A stretch of 64,000 bases of DNA from the NCBI GenBank assembly GCA_028285685.1, contig JANQOR010000037.1:112153-176152 (forward strand), read 5' to 3'. A program made the position numbers and the translations under genes. The notes under the pieces are model-generated. The model had not been told where the DNA came from and did no database searches. It saw only the letters and a program-made list of their open reading frames with translations. Below, piece after piece: positions 44,249 through 53,687 of this stretch. Positions within the stretch are counted from its first letter, which is position 1. The number at the start of each line of letters is the position of its first letter. This DNA comes from Cyclobacteriaceae bacterium (GTDB taxonomy: Bacteria > Bacteroidota > Bacteroidia > Cytophagales > Cyclobacteriaceae).

Positions 44249-45556
44249 ATGAAGCAACTATTCGTTTATGCCTATGCCTTGATTTTTTCAACATTTGCCT
44301 TTGGTCAAAATGGTTGGAAATGGCCGGATGATGAAGATTTAAGAAATAAAGCAATCGAGCAAGAGGCATTTTATAAGGTTCTAATTGCTCAGGACAAACT
44401 TGAGGAGGCAATGCAGCCGTTGAATTGGCTCTACACCAACAATCCAGAGCTGAATCCTGCCATTTACATCAATGGTGTGAAAAACCTAAACAACATCATT
44501 AAGGCTGGGGTTGATGCCGAAAGAAAAACAAGACTTCAGGATTCGATCTTATGGATGTATGATATGAGGATCGAACACTTTGACAATGACGCCTCTACCA
44601 TGGATCGAAAGGCCTTCGAGGCGTTCAAGATGCATTATAGAAGTCAAGATAAGTATCCTATGTTAGCTCAGCTCTATGCTCAAGCTTATGAGATGAATGG
44701 CGTTGCTATCTCCTACTTCAATTTGAATCCTTATATGATGCTAGCCACCAATTATTACAAGACAAATCCTGCTGAAATGCCCGCAGAAAAGGTTTTGGAC
44801 ATTCACACGTTAATTTCAGATGTGATTTATGAAAAAAGAAAAAATGGTGGTAAAATAGACCGGCTAGACAAAGAACAGGACAAAGTAGATGGGTTTCTTG
44901 GTTCAATAGGAGATGTCTTGAATTGTGAATTCATTGAGTCAAAATTGGTTCCAAAATTTAGGGAAGAGCCATCTGACATTGGAACTGCCAAAAAAATATT
45001 CTCCTACTCCGTGAGAGCAAAATGTACCAATCAGCCTTACTTCCTGGAAGCAAGTGAAACAGTGTATACTTCTCAACCAACATATGAATTGGCAAAGGTG
45101 CTGGCAACCAAATACGTAGCAAGCGAAGAGTACGAAAAAGCAATGCTTTATAACAGTAAGGCACTAGAGTTATCATCGACCGACGACGAGAAAGCCGAAT
45201 CTTCATTGGGCCTGGCAATCGCCTCGAGCAAGCTGGGAAGAAAAACGATGGCTAGAAAGCATGCATATGAAGCACTGAGTTTCATACCGGATTATTCTGC
45301 AGCATACAATCTTATTGGCAACTTATACTTTACAAGCTTCAATGAATGCCAGGGTGGAGAAAGCAAGGTCATCGATCGTGGCGTATTCTTAGCAGCGTAC
45401 AAAATGTATGAAAAAGCTGGAAACAAAGACCAGATGCAGGCATCCAAGGAGCAATTTCCCTCCATTGAAGAAATCTTTAATGAAGGACGTGAGGAAGGAG
45501 AAACCATCACCGTAGGATGCTGGGTCAATGAAACGGTAACCATTCAGAGACGATGA
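44249..45556 (+). CDS. Exported TPR-like protein
   Basis: 435 residues with a signal peptide (KQLFVYAYALIFSTFAFGQ). The body is a run of helical repeats (LAKVLATKYVASEEYEKAMLYNSKALELSSTDDEKAESSLGLAIASSKLGRKTMARKHAYEALSFIPDYSAAYNLIGNLYF), like TPR units in the second half. Cysteines are present near the end (NECQGGES, VGCWVN). Probably a periplasmic or outer-membrane scaffold protein. Its stop overlaps the start of the next gene by four bases, so it is coupled to the PqqB-like protein. Confidence 0.8.
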   Translation: MKQLFVYAYALIFSTFAFGQNGWKWPDDEDLRNKAIEQEAFYKVLIAQDKLEEAMQPLNWLYTNNPELNPAIYINGVKNLNNIIKAGVDAERKTRLQDSILWMYDMRIEHFDNDASTMDRKAFEAFKMHYRSQDKYPMLAQLYAQAYEMNGVAISYFNLNPYMMLATNYYKTNPAEMPAEKVLDIHTLISDVIYEKRKNGGKIDRLDKEQDKVDGFLGSIGDVLNCEFIESKLVPKFREEPSDIGTAKKIFSYSVRAKCTNQPYFLEASETVYTSQPTYELAKVLATKYVASEEYEKAMLYNSKALELSSTDDEKAESSLGLAIASSKLGRKTMARKHAYEALSFIPDYSAAYNLIGNLYFTSFNECQGGESKVIDRGVFLAAYKMYEKAGNKDQMQASKEQFPSIEEIFNEGREEGETITVGCWVNETVTIQRR

Positions 45557-46458
45557 GATTAGCGGCTTGGCTTGGCATGCTTGCCTTTGTTGGCCATCTA
45601 AAAGGCCAGCCGCATATCATGGTTCTAGGGACGGCTCAAGACGCCGGCTTCCCACACATTGGCTGCAAAAATGAATGCCAACTAGCTTTTAAGAACCCAG
45701 AGCTTAAGCGCTTTGTGGTCTCTCTTGCTCTTGTTGACCCAGATACTAAGAAATGGTGGCTATTTGAAGCAACTCCAGACATGGATGATCAAATCCAGTA
45801 CTTTCACCAACAGACAAATTGGGAGTATGAGTATCTGCCCGAAGGAATCTTTTTGACACACGCACACATTGGACATTACGTTGGCCTCATGAGCCTGGGT
45901 CGGGAAGCCATTCACGCCTCCAACGTAAAGGTTTATTCCCTACCGAAAATGAGAGAATATCTAAGGACAAATGGCCCATGGAGTCAATTGGTGACATTGA
46001 ATAATATTGAACTGGTGGATTGCGCTGCGGACCGGAAAATTTCTCTGGGCGAATCCATCGATGTTACTGCATTTACTGTACCTCATCGCGATGAGTATTC
46101 TGAAACTGCAGGATACAAAATTGAAACTTCTGAAAAATCGTATCTTTTTATTCCGGACATCAACAAATGGGAACTGTGGGAAAGAAGTGTGATTGAAGAG
46201 GTGAAAAAGGTGGACGTCGCCTTTCTAGATGGATCATTTTTCGAGGATGGAGAAATTCCAAATCGAAGCATGGAAGACATACCACACCCTTTTGTGGTAG
46301 AGACTATGGCCTTGTTTTCAAACGAAGCAGATAAGGTTAAATCGAAGGTCCATCTCATTCACTTTAATCACACAAATCCAATACTTTTTAATGAAAAAAA
46401 GAGAGGAGAAGTGATCAATAAGGGATTTAGTTTGGCAGAGCAAGGCAGTAAATACTAA
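45553..46458 (+). CDS. Exported PqqB-like metallo-beta-lactamase-fold protein
   Basis: 301 residues with a short signal peptide (RLAAWLGMLAFVGHLKGQ). GTAQDAGFPHIGC at the start of the mature part is the PqqB-type block. LTHAHIGHYVGLMSLG carries the metal histidines of the MBL HxHxDH motif, but with Gly in place of Asp. VPHRDEYSETAGYKIET and LIHFNHTNPI provide later metal ligands. No other pqq genes are present, so a role in PQQ synthesis is unlikely. Expected to be a periplasmic hydrolase-like enzyme coupled with the upstream TPR protein. Confidence 0.85.
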   Translation: MRLAAWLGMLAFVGHLKGQPHIMVLGTAQDAGFPHIGCKNECQLAFKNPELKRFVVSLALVDPDTKKWWLFEATPDMDDQIQYFHQQTNWEYEYLPEGIFLTHAHIGHYVGLMSLGREAIHASNVKVYSLPKMREYLRTNGPWSQLVTLNNIELVDCAADRKISLGESIDVTAFTVPHRDEYSETAGYKIETSEKSYLFIPDINKWELWERSVIEEVKKVDVAFLDGSFFEDGEIPNRSMEDIPHPFVVETMALFSNEADKVKSKVHLIHFNHTNPILFNEKKRGEVINKGFSLAEQGSKY

Positions 46459-46871
46459 GCCGACAACTGTTCAATTCCTATCGCATAGCCCTCCAAACCC
46501 ATTCCGTTGATCGACCCAACACATACATCGCTTACATAGCTTTTTTGTCTGAAATCCTCTCGCTCGGCAATGTTGGAAATATGTACTTCAAATACTGGAG
46601 TTGTAATTGCTGAAATCGCATCACGAATAGCTATCGATGTATGCGTATATCCGCCTGGATTGAAAACGATACCATCATAGTCAAAGCCTACTTCATGGAG
46701 CTTGTCAATAAGAGCACCCTCGTGGTTGGACTGGAAATATTCTAGCGAGCGATCCTGAAATCGTGTTTTTAGCTCTGCAAAATATTCCTCAAAACTCTGG
46801 GCTCCATAGATCTCTGGTTCGCGCTTTCCTAGGAGATTGAGATTTGGTCCGTTGAGTATCAGAATTTTCAA
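46455..46871 (-). CDS. aroQ: Type II 3-dehydroquinate dehydratase
   Basis: 138 residues, third step of the shikimate pathway. LNGPNLNLLGKREPEIYG places Arg17 and the catalytic Tyr22. FNPGGYTHTSIAIRDAI and PVFEVHISNIAEREDFR include the catalytic Asn and His. SVCVGSINGMGLEGY-like residues end the chain. Length and order match AroQ. It is divergent from xerD, a common arrangement in Bacteroidota. Confidence 0.96.
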   Translation of the reverse strand: MKILILNGPNLNLLGKREPEIYGAQSFEEYFAELKTRFQDRSLEYFQSNHEGALIDKLHEVGFDYDGIVFNPGGYTHTSIAIRDAISAITTPVFEVHISNIAEREDFRQKSYVSDVCVGSINGMGLEGYAIGIEQLSA

Positions 46872-47019
46872 TTTGTTAGTTGGTTAGTTAAATAGTTGAT
46901 TGGTTAGTAGTTAATTTGTGAGATCTATCCGAAAAAGACAGCGCTTGTCAATTATGCTTCACGAAGATACTATTCAACTAATTAACTAGTAACTAACAAC
47001 TAATCAACTAACAATTAAT
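46867..47019. repeat. Dispersed inverted-arm intergenic repeat, copy B
   Basis: The aroQ/xerD spacer has a left arm of TTAGTTGGTTAGTTAAATAG-type sequence (46877-46896 and on) and a right arm with ATTCAACTAATTAACTA (46972-46988) and CAACTAATCAACTAAC. The two arms are roughly inverted to each other around a non-repeated centre. It matches copy A at 10258-10325 over 17 bases with one difference. Confidence 0.5.
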
Positions 47020-47919
47020 TTGTCCTGGAACATCTACACAAAGCAATTCAACACCTACCTAAAATTGGAGCGATCGCTAGCACCAAATTCGATCGACGCT
47101 TATTTGGCAGACATTTCCAAACTTCGCGAATTCTTAGAGATAAAGGAAAAAGATATACCGCCAACCAAGATTGCTCAGCAAGATCTCGTAGACTTTCTTG
47201 AATTTATCAATGAACTTGGCATGTCCCCATTCTCTCAGGCGCGGATGGTTTCCGGCTTGAAAGCATTCTTCAGATTTCTTATTTATGAAGAAGTCATCAA
47301 AAAAGATCCCTCCGAACTCCTGGAAACGCCAAAACTGGGAAGAAAACTTCCTGACACATTGGATTTGCCGGAAATAGAACAACTTTTCAAGGCTATTGAT
47401 CTCTCAAAGCCAGAGGGCACCAGGAATAGAGCAATGCTTGAAACCCTGTATAGTTCAGGTCTGCGTGTTTCCGAGCTTATTGAGCTGAAAATCAGCAATG
47501 TACACGAAGATATAGGCTTTCTCAAGGTGATTGGAAAAGGAAGCAAGGAAAGGCTCGTCCCTATAGGTCGCGAGGCGTTAAAACATATCAGACTCTACCG
47601 CGAGCATGTTAGAGTCCACATTCCGGTCCAAAAAGGATTTGAAGATCACCTGTTTTTAAACAGAAGAGGCAAAAGTCTTACTCGAGTAATGGTCTTTACA
47701 ATCATCAAAAACCTTAGCGCTCAAATAGGTCTCAAAAAAAATATCAGTCCACACACTTTTCGTCATAGCTTTGCAACACATTTGATCGAGGGTGGAGCTG
47801 ATTTAAGGGCGGTGCAGGAAATGTTGGGACACGAGTCCATAACTACAACAGAAATCTACACACATCTTGATCGGGACTATCTTAAACAAGTCATAAAAGA
47901 ATATCATCCTAGAAGTTGA
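47020..47919 (+). CDS. xerD: Site-specific tyrosine recombinase XerD
   Basis: 299 residues starting at TTG, resolves chromosome dimers with XerC at dif. The N-terminal SAM-like domain (FNTYLKLERSLAPNSIDAYLADI) is followed by the catalytic domain: SSGLRVSELI (Arg149), SPHTFRHSFATHL (His246, Arg249), GHES (His near 271), and IYTHLD (nucleophile Tyr near 279). Length and order match XerD. Its stop overlaps the pyrD ATG by one base. Confidence 0.96.
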   Translation: MSWNIYTKQFNTYLKLERSLAPNSIDAYLADISKLREFLEIKEKDIPPTKIAQQDLVDFLEFINELGMSPFSQARMVSGLKAFFRFLIYEEVIKKDPSELLETPKLGRKLPDTLDLPEIEQLFKAIDLSKPEGTRNRAMLETLYSSGLRVSELIELKISNVHEDIGFLKVIGKGSKERLVPIGREALKHIRLYREHVRVHIPVQKGFEDHLFLNRRGKSLTRVMVFTIIKNLSAQIGLKKNISPHTFRHSFATHLIEGGADLRAVQEMLGHESITTTEIYTHLDRDYLKQVIKEYHPRS

Positions 47920-48950
47920 TGTATAACATTCTCAAGCCGTTCCTCTTCCTTCTCAGTCCAGAAAGAGCCCATTATCTCACAACCAAACTTCTCAGAATTG
48001 TACTTAAGCTGCCGTTCTTTAAAGGCTTAATCAATCTTACTTTCGACTACCATCATCCCAATCTAGAAAGAGAGGTATTCGGTCTCAAATTCAAAAATCC
48101 AGTTGGTCTGGCGGCAGGATTTGATAAGAATGCGGAGCTGATTGACGACTTTTCTAACCTTGGATTCGGGTTTATAGAAATCGGAACGCTTACACCAAAA
48201 GCCCAACCTGGAAACGATCAGCCACGGCTTTTCAGGTTAAAAAAAGATCGTGCGCTAATCAATCGAATGGGTTTTAACAATCAGGGAATTGCTCAAGCGG
48301 TTGAGCGATTAAAACTTAGGAAATCAGATGTAATTGTAGGTGGGAACATAGGAAAAAACAAAACAACACCTAACAAAGATGCCACATCGGATTACATGGA
48401 GTGTTTTCATGCCCTTTACAATCATGTGGATTACTTCGTAGTAAATGTTAGCTCGCCAAATACACCAGGTCTTCGAGAGCTACAAGAGAAGGAACCTCTT
48501 AAAAAACTGTTAAGAGATCTTCTGGAAGAGAATAGCCGGACCGAAAAGCCAAAACCAGTTTTACTTAAAATAGCTCCCGATCTGGAAGAATCGCAGCTTG
48601 ATGACATTCTAGAGATTACCTCTGAATTAAAACTCGATGGTCTGATCATCTCAAATACAACCATCGACCGAGGCGGTCTGCAAACGAAACAAAATACAAT
48701 AATAAAAATTGGTAATGGTGGGCTAAGTGGTGCTCCTGTCTTTAAAAAATCAAACGAAGTACTGAAGTATGTTAGAAAAGCAAATCCGAACGTTCCAATA
48801 GTAGCCGTCGGTGGGATCATGAGTGAAAAAGACGCATTGGAAAAGATTAGGCTAGGGGCTGATTTAATTCAGATTTATACTGGGTTGATTTACAAAGGAC
48901 CCGGGCTAGTAAAAAGAATTAACAAAGCTTTGATAAGGCATTTGAACTAG
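47919..48950 (+). CDS. pyrD: Dihydroorotate dehydrogenase (quinone), class 2
   Basis: 343 residues from the ATG at 47919 (TGATG overlap with xerD). The N-terminal membrane-associating helix (YNILKPFLFLLSPERAHYLTTKLLRIV) marks class 2. NPVGLAAGFDKNAELID, IEIGTLTPKAQPGNDQPRLFRL, NVSSPNTPGL (with the catalytic Ser), and SNTTIDRGGL follow, then GGLSGAPVF and VAVGGIMSEKDALEKI bind FMN. It oxidises dihydroorotate with menaquinone at the inner membrane. Confidence 0.96.
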   Translation: MYNILKPFLFLLSPERAHYLTTKLLRIVLKLPFFKGLINLTFDYHHPNLEREVFGLKFKNPVGLAAGFDKNAELIDDFSNLGFGFIEIGTLTPKAQPGNDQPRLFRLKKDRALINRMGFNNQGIAQAVERLKLRKSDVIVGGNIGKNKTTPNKDATSDYMECFHALYNHVDYFVVNVSSPNTPGLRELQEKEPLKKLLRDLLEENSRTEKPKPVLLKIAPDLEESQLDDILEITSELKLDGLIISNTTIDRGGLQTKQNTIIKIGNGGLSGAPVFKKSNEVLKYVRKANPNVPIVAVGGIMSEKDALEKIRLGADLIQIYTGLIYKGPGLVKRINKALIRHLN

Positions 48951-49003
48951 CATGGTTCTCCATTACTTTTGAGCCCAAATGAGCTACTAACCAGTCAAAG
49001 ACT

Positions 49004-51517
49004 GTGGCGAGAAACACGTACAAGAGTAAATCTGACAAAAAAGAGAAGCCCACAATCAAATTAACCTTTTTGAAGGATAGGAAATTCCACCTTTTTGTAG
49101 GGTTTTTTCTACTCCTTTCGTCCATCTTTCTGGCGGTCTCCTTTATATCCTATCTAAATCATGGCACTGCTGACCAGAGTGTTGTGAAAGCTTTTCTGGA
49201 GACCAGTGTTCGAGAATCCGGCCAGGAGGTTGGAAACCCCTTTGGTCTATTTGGGGCAATCTCCGCGCACTACTTTATTTTTCGATGGTTTGGAATTGCT
49301 GCTCTGTTGATACCGCTTTTTTTCTTCGCCTCTGGCTATCGCATTGTGTGGCAAAAAACCATTGTACCTGTTAATAAGGCATTCAATTTTACGGTCTTCT
49401 ACCTGATTTGGACCAGCTTATTGATGGGTTACTTTCTGATCCAAATGGAAGAAACAACACTTTGGGGATTCCTGTCCGGCGGTATTGGATTTGAACTAGC
49501 GATAATACTTGAAAGCTTGATGGGATGGGGAGCACTTCTTTTTGTCATCTTTCTCTTTCTGGTGTTCAATATGTACTTTTTCAACATCACAAAGTTTCCA
49601 GCTATCTCTAGTGCCGGAGATTATGTGGTCGCATTCTTTCAGGGATTAAAGGATGCACTTCCGAAAAAGAAAGAGCCGGAACCTGACATTTCGTCTGTCA
49701 TCGAAAAAGTGAAAATGGAGGTGGAAGAAGAGGATAGTACAAAAGATGAAACCGAGACGTGGGTGGTGAAAAAGGTACCATCAAAGAAGACTGATAATTC
49801 TCCAAAGAACGATCCTGAATTCACAATTGATTTACCACCGGTCACCGAGGAAAAGGAGCCTGAGCCTATTGCAGAGGTTATAGAAAAGTCCGACGTTCTT
49901 AAAAAAGAACCAGTTGTGGAGGAAAAGCCTGTCGCTGAAGAAGAACCTGAACCGACATTCGAGGTTGAGGAGAAAATTGAAGAGGCTACCACAGACGAGC
50001 AAATTAATTACGATCCAACGCTAGACTTACCTAGCTACAAGTTCCCAACACCATCGCTCCTGACTGAGTATCCAAACAAAAATGTTCAGGTTTCAAAGGA
50101 TGAATTGGAGCAAAACAAAGATCGAATTATTGAGACGTTGGTCAACTTCAAGATCGGTATCTCGAGTATAAAAGCAACCATTGGGCCAACAGTCACCTTA
50201 TATGAAATTATTCCCGAGGCGGGAGTAAAGATCTCCAAGATCAAAAACCTGGAAGATGACATTGCCCTAAGCTTAGCGGCTTTGGGAATCCGGATCATCG
50301 CACCCATTCCTGGAAAAGGAACGATTGGTATCGAGGTTCCTAACAAGAATCGCGAAATGGTGGATGCCAGATCAGTGATAACTACCAGCAAATTCATGGA
50401 AAGCAAAATGGAGCTACCAGTCGTACTTGGCAAGACCATTTCCAATGAAGTGTTCGTAACAGATTTGAGCAAAATGCCTCACTTGCTGATGGCAGGAGCC
50501 ACCGGACAAGGTAAGTCTGTGGGATTGAATATCATGCTGACTTCCTTACTTTACAAAAAGCATCCTTCCCAACTGAAATTTGTCTTGGTAGATCCGAAAA
50601 AGGTGGAACTGACACTTTTCAATAAAATCGAACGGCACTTCCTTGCTATGCTCCCAGACTCAGAGGAGGCGATCATTACCGATACCAAAAAGGTGGTTAA
50701 CACACTCAATTCGCTTTGTATTGAGATGGATTCCAGGTATGATCTGCTAAAACTGGCTAGCTGCAGGAACCTCAAAGAATATAACAAGAAGTTTGTAGAA
50801 AGGCGACTGAATCCAAACAAAGGTCATCGCTACCTACCGTACATCGTCCTCGTAATAGACGAGCTAGCAGACCTTATGATGACAGCTGGAAAGGAGATAG
50901 AGGCTCCTATTGCACGCCTGGCACAACTTGCCAGAGCTATTGGGATTCACCTTATTGTAGCCACCCAGCGACCCTCAGTAAATGTCATTACAGGTGTGAT
51001 CAAGGCAAACTTCCCGGCTAGACTTTCCTTTCGCGTTACTTCTAAAATAGACTCCAGAACCATTCTGGATACAGGAGGTGCTGATCAGTTGGTTGGCATG
51101 GGGGATATGCTCTTGTCCTCAGGATCAGATATTACAAGGCTCCAATGTGCCTTTGTAGACACTCCTGAAGTGGAGAAGATTTGCGAATTTATTGGAGGCC
51201 AAAAAGGTTATACCTCAGCGTATATGCTGCCTGAATATGTGGGCGAAGAGGAAAGCGGTGTAGGTGATGTTGACTTGTCTGAACGTGACGCATTGTTTGC
51301 GGACGCTGCACGATTGATCGTTATGCACCAGCAGGGAAGCACCTCGCTGATCCAGAGAAAGATGAAGTTAGGCTATAACAGGGCTGGAAGATTGATTGAC
51401 CAGCTGGAAGCTGCCGGAATTGTTGGAGCTTTTGAAGGTAGCAAAGCCCGGGAAGTCTTAATCCAGGACGAACACAGTTTGGAACAGTTATTGTCTGAGC
51501 TAGAAAATAAATATTGA
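49004..51517 (+). CDS. ftsK: DNA translocase FtsK
   Basis: 837 residues starting at GTG. Four membrane helices occupy residues about 28-185. An acidic low-complexity linker (190-340, rich in EPEP and EEKP) follows. The RecA-like motor has Walker A GATGQGKSVGLN near residue 497 and Walker B VLVIDELADLM near 615. The C-terminal gamma winged helix (GYNRAGRLIDQLEAAGIVG) recognises the orienting DNA sites. It moves DNA through the septum and activates XerCD. It is transcribed downstream of xerD-pyrD. Confidence 0.96.
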   Translation: MARNTYKSKSDKKEKPTIKLTFLKDRKFHLFVGFFLLLSSIFLAVSFISYLNHGTADQSVVKAFLETSVRESGQEVGNPFGLFGAISAHYFIFRWFGIAALLIPLFFFASGYRIVWQKTIVPVNKAFNFTVFYLIWTSLLMGYFLIQMEETTLWGFLSGGIGFELAIILESLMGWGALLFVIFLFLVFNMYFFNITKFPAISSAGDYVVAFFQGLKDALPKKKEPEPDISSVIEKVKMEVEEEDSTKDETETWVVKKVPSKKTDNSPKNDPEFTIDLPPVTEEKEPEPIAEVIEKSDVLKKEPVVEEKPVAEEEPEPTFEVEEKIEEATTDEQINYDPTLDLPSYKFPTPSLLTEYPNKNVQVSKDELEQNKDRIIETLVNFKIGISSIKATIGPTVTLYEIIPEAGVKISKIKNLEDDIALSLAALGIRIIAPIPGKGTIGIEVPNKNREMVDARSVITTSKFMESKMELPVVLGKTISNEVFVTDLSKMPHLLMAGATGQGKSVGLNIMLTSLLYKKHPSQLKFVLVDPKKVELTLFNKIERHFLAMLPDSEEAIITDTKKVVNTLNSLCIEMDSRYDLLKLASCRNLKEYNKKFVERRLNPNKGHRYLPYIVLVIDELADLMMTAGKEIEAPIARLAQLARAIGIHLIVATQRPSVNVITGVIKANFPARLSFRVTSKIDSRTILDTGGADQLVGMGDMLLSSGSDITRLQCAFVDTPEVEKICEFIGGQKGYTSAYMLPEYVGEEESGVGDVDLSERDALFADAARLIVMHQQGSTSLIQRKMKLGYNRAGRLIDQLEAAGIVGAFEGSKAREVLIQDEHSLEQLLSELENKY

Positions 51518-51532
51518 AGTTAGAATTTTGAG

Positions 51533-52159
51533 ATGATGAAGAACCTATTTCTTATTACCCTAATGGCAATTAGCACAGCTGCGATTGCTCAATACGACCC
51601 GGAAGCTCTAGCAGTCCTTGATGCGATGAGCAACAAATACAAAAAAGCTGAGGCATTTAAGGCCACATTCAAACAGCAGCTTACCAACAAAGAAGCAGGG
51701 TTAGACGAATCTTTTTCGATGGAAATCACTGTAAAAGGAGACAAATTCGTTCTTGACGTTGCGGATCAGAAGATTTTCAACAATGGAACAGATGTCTACA
51801 CCTATAGTGAAGAACTGGAGGAAGTCACCATTAGCACATACGACCCAGAAGAGCAAGAGATCAATCTTGGAAATGTGTACGATCTATACAAAGAAGGATT
51901 TAAGTATGCCCTGCTTTCCAAAATGGCCAACGGAGTCCGGGTCATTGAGCTTGATCCTGAGAGCCGTGAAAAATCCTATTTTAAAATTCGGATGAACATC
52001 AATAGCAAGGATGAGATCGAATCTTTCATTGTTTTTGAAAGAACTGGGAATGTCTATACTTATTCTATCGAAGGGTTTGAAGAAATCTCTGTGGATGACG
52101 CCTTCTTTACATTCGATACGACTAAGTATCCAAATGTAGAGATCATCGACTTTAGGTAA
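51533..52159 (+). CDS. lolA: LolA-like outer-membrane lipoprotein carrier
   Basis: 208 residues with a signal peptide (KNLFLITLMAISTAAIAQ). The half-open beta barrel pattern of LolA is seen: FKATFKQQLTN, FSMEITVKGDKFVLDVADQKIFNNGTDVYTYSEELEEVTI, and the C-terminal FTFDTTKYPNVEIIDFR. The conserved arginine expected in E. coli LolA is not clear, as usual in Bacteroidota. It should carry lipoproteins from the inner to the outer membrane. Follows ftsK by 15 bases; this order is common. Confidence 0.88.
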   Translation: MMKNLFLITLMAISTAAIAQYDPEALAVLDAMSNKYKKAEAFKATFKQQLTNKEAGLDESFSMEITVKGDKFVLDVADQKIFNNGTDVYTYSEELEEVTISTYDPEEQEINLGNVYDLYKEGFKYALLSKMANGVRVIELDPESREKSYFKIRMNINSKDEIESFIVFERTGNVYTYSIEGFEEISVDDAFFTFDTTKYPNVEIIDFR

Positions 52160-52220
52160 CACCTTAACTATTAGTATGGGCGTGATTTTATGACGAAATT
52201 TGTTTGGAGTCCAAAAAGTC

Positions 52221-53687
52221 ATGTCTAACTCAAAGGTTTTATTTAGCCATTCCTACTTTTATAGGTTAGATGCCAAGCAGTGGAAGATTGCCGAGCCATT
52301 TCCACCTTTGATGACCATTACAGCTGCTTCCTATCTTCGGGAAAACGGATATGAAGTCGATCTCTTCGATGTCGGCTTAAAAAAATCTGAGGAGGGCCTT
52401 GAAAAAGTCTTGGACAGGTTTCAACCTAACTACTTTGTAATATTCGATGACGGATTCAACTGGCTCACAAAAATGTGCCTGACCACGATGCGGCAAGCTG
52501 CTTTCAGAATGCAGAAGATTGCAAAAGCAAGAGGGATCAAAGTCATTACCTGCAGCTCAGATTCGACAGATCATGAGGAAAAATATCTGAAAAATGGTGC
52601 GGATTTCGTCATTAAGGGTGAGGGCGAAGAAACCCTGCTCGAGCTAATCAACAGCCTTGAGCAAAAATCTGATACTTCTGAAGTTCATGGCCTTTCATTC
52701 GAGGAAAACGGTCAGGTATCCCTGACGACTAAGAGACCCCCAATGCGAGAGTTGGACAAACTTCCGCTGCCTGCTTGGGACCTCGTTGACATCGATCAAT
52801 ATACCTCCATTTGGCAATCAAAGAATAAGGTCCCTTATTTAAATGTTGCCACCACCAGGGGTTGTCCCTACAAGTGTAATTGGTGTGCGAAACCAATTTA
52901 CGGAAACAGATACAACGCAAGATCACCGCAACATGTAGTAGATGAAATAGCTATTCATGTCCACAAACATGGTATCGATCACTTCTGGATGTGTGACGAT
53001 ATTTTTGGTTTGAAACCAGGATGGGTTCAGGAATTCAGGGATGAATTGCAAAAGAGAAATCTGAACATCAATTATAAAATTCAATCCCGAGCGGATTTGC
53101 TTCTAAAGGAAGATACGATTGATGCGCTCGTTGACTCTGGACTAGCTGAAGTCTGGATCGGAGCAGAATCAGGATCTCAGGAGATTTTAGATGCTATGGA
53201 CAAGGGCACAACCATCGAGCAAATTGAGGAGTCCAGTAAGATCCTTAAGTCATTTGGAGTTAGAGTCGCATTCTTCATCCAATTCGGTTATTTAAATGAA
53301 ACAATGAGTGACATCAAGAAAACGGTCAGGATGGTTTTGGACTTAATGCCGGACAAACTGGGAATCTCCGTCTCTTATCCACTGCCAGGTACAAAATTTT
53401 ACGATCGGGTCAAATCTGATCTAAAGATGAAATCGAACTGGGTAGATTCCGATGATTTAGATATGATGTTTGAAAACACCTATCCAAAGCGATTCTATAA
53501 AGTTCTGCATCGATATCTTCATAATAGATTTAAAATAAAGCGGGGGTTGCTTACTGCAAAGGACATTCTGGCAAACCCACTCTCCACCACAAGCTCAAAA
53601 GTTAAAAACTTACTTTCGGGTATTTTCAATGTTCCAAAATTATTTGTTAATAACGCTTTACTAATTCGTGCAAGGATCAACAAATGA
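52221..53687 (+). CDS. B12-binding-type radical SAM enzyme (1 of 3)
   Basis: 488 residues from the ATG at 52221. A TTG seven codons upstream is also in frame but less likely. Residues 1-165 form a cobalamin-binding-like Rossmann region (PPLMTITAASYLRENGYEVDLFD, ADFVIKGEGEETLLELI). Then the radical SAM core: TTRGCPYKCNWC with C215, C219, C222 ligating the 4Fe-4S cluster, and WIGAESGSQEIL near 313. Enzymes of this class include HpnJ and BchE, which do methylations, ring closures and similar hard reactions. Substrate unknown. First gene of the radical-SAM/methyltransferase run; its end overlaps the next gene by 20 bases. Confidence 0.9.
   Translation: MSNSKVLFSHSYFYRLDAKQWKIAEPFPPLMTITAASYLRENGYEVDLFDVGLKKSEEGLEKVLDRFQPNYFVIFDDGFNWLTKMCLTTMRQAAFRMQKIAKARGIKVITCSSDSTDHEEKYLKNGADFVIKGEGEETLLELINSLEQKSDTSEVHGLSFEENGQVSLTTKRPPMRELDKLPLPAWDLVDIDQYTSIWQSKNKVPYLNVATTRGCPYKCNWCAKPIYGNRYNARSPQHVVDEIAIHVHKHGIDHFWMCDDIFGLKPGWVQEFRDELQKRNLNINYKIQSRADLLLKEDTIDALVDSGLAEVWIGAESGSQEILDAMDKGTTIEQIEESSKILKSFGVRVAFFIQFGYLNETMSDIKKTVRMVLDLMPDKLGISVSYPLPGTKFYDRVKSDLKMKSNWVDSDDLDMMFENTYPKRFYKVLHRYLHNRFKIKRGLLTAKDILANPLSTTSSKVKNLLSGIFNVPKLFVNNALLIRARINK

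Noticed and set aside
45553-46458. Part of a PQQ biosynthetic operon
   Set aside because: Only a PqqB-like protein, exported, without pqqA, C, D or E in the window.
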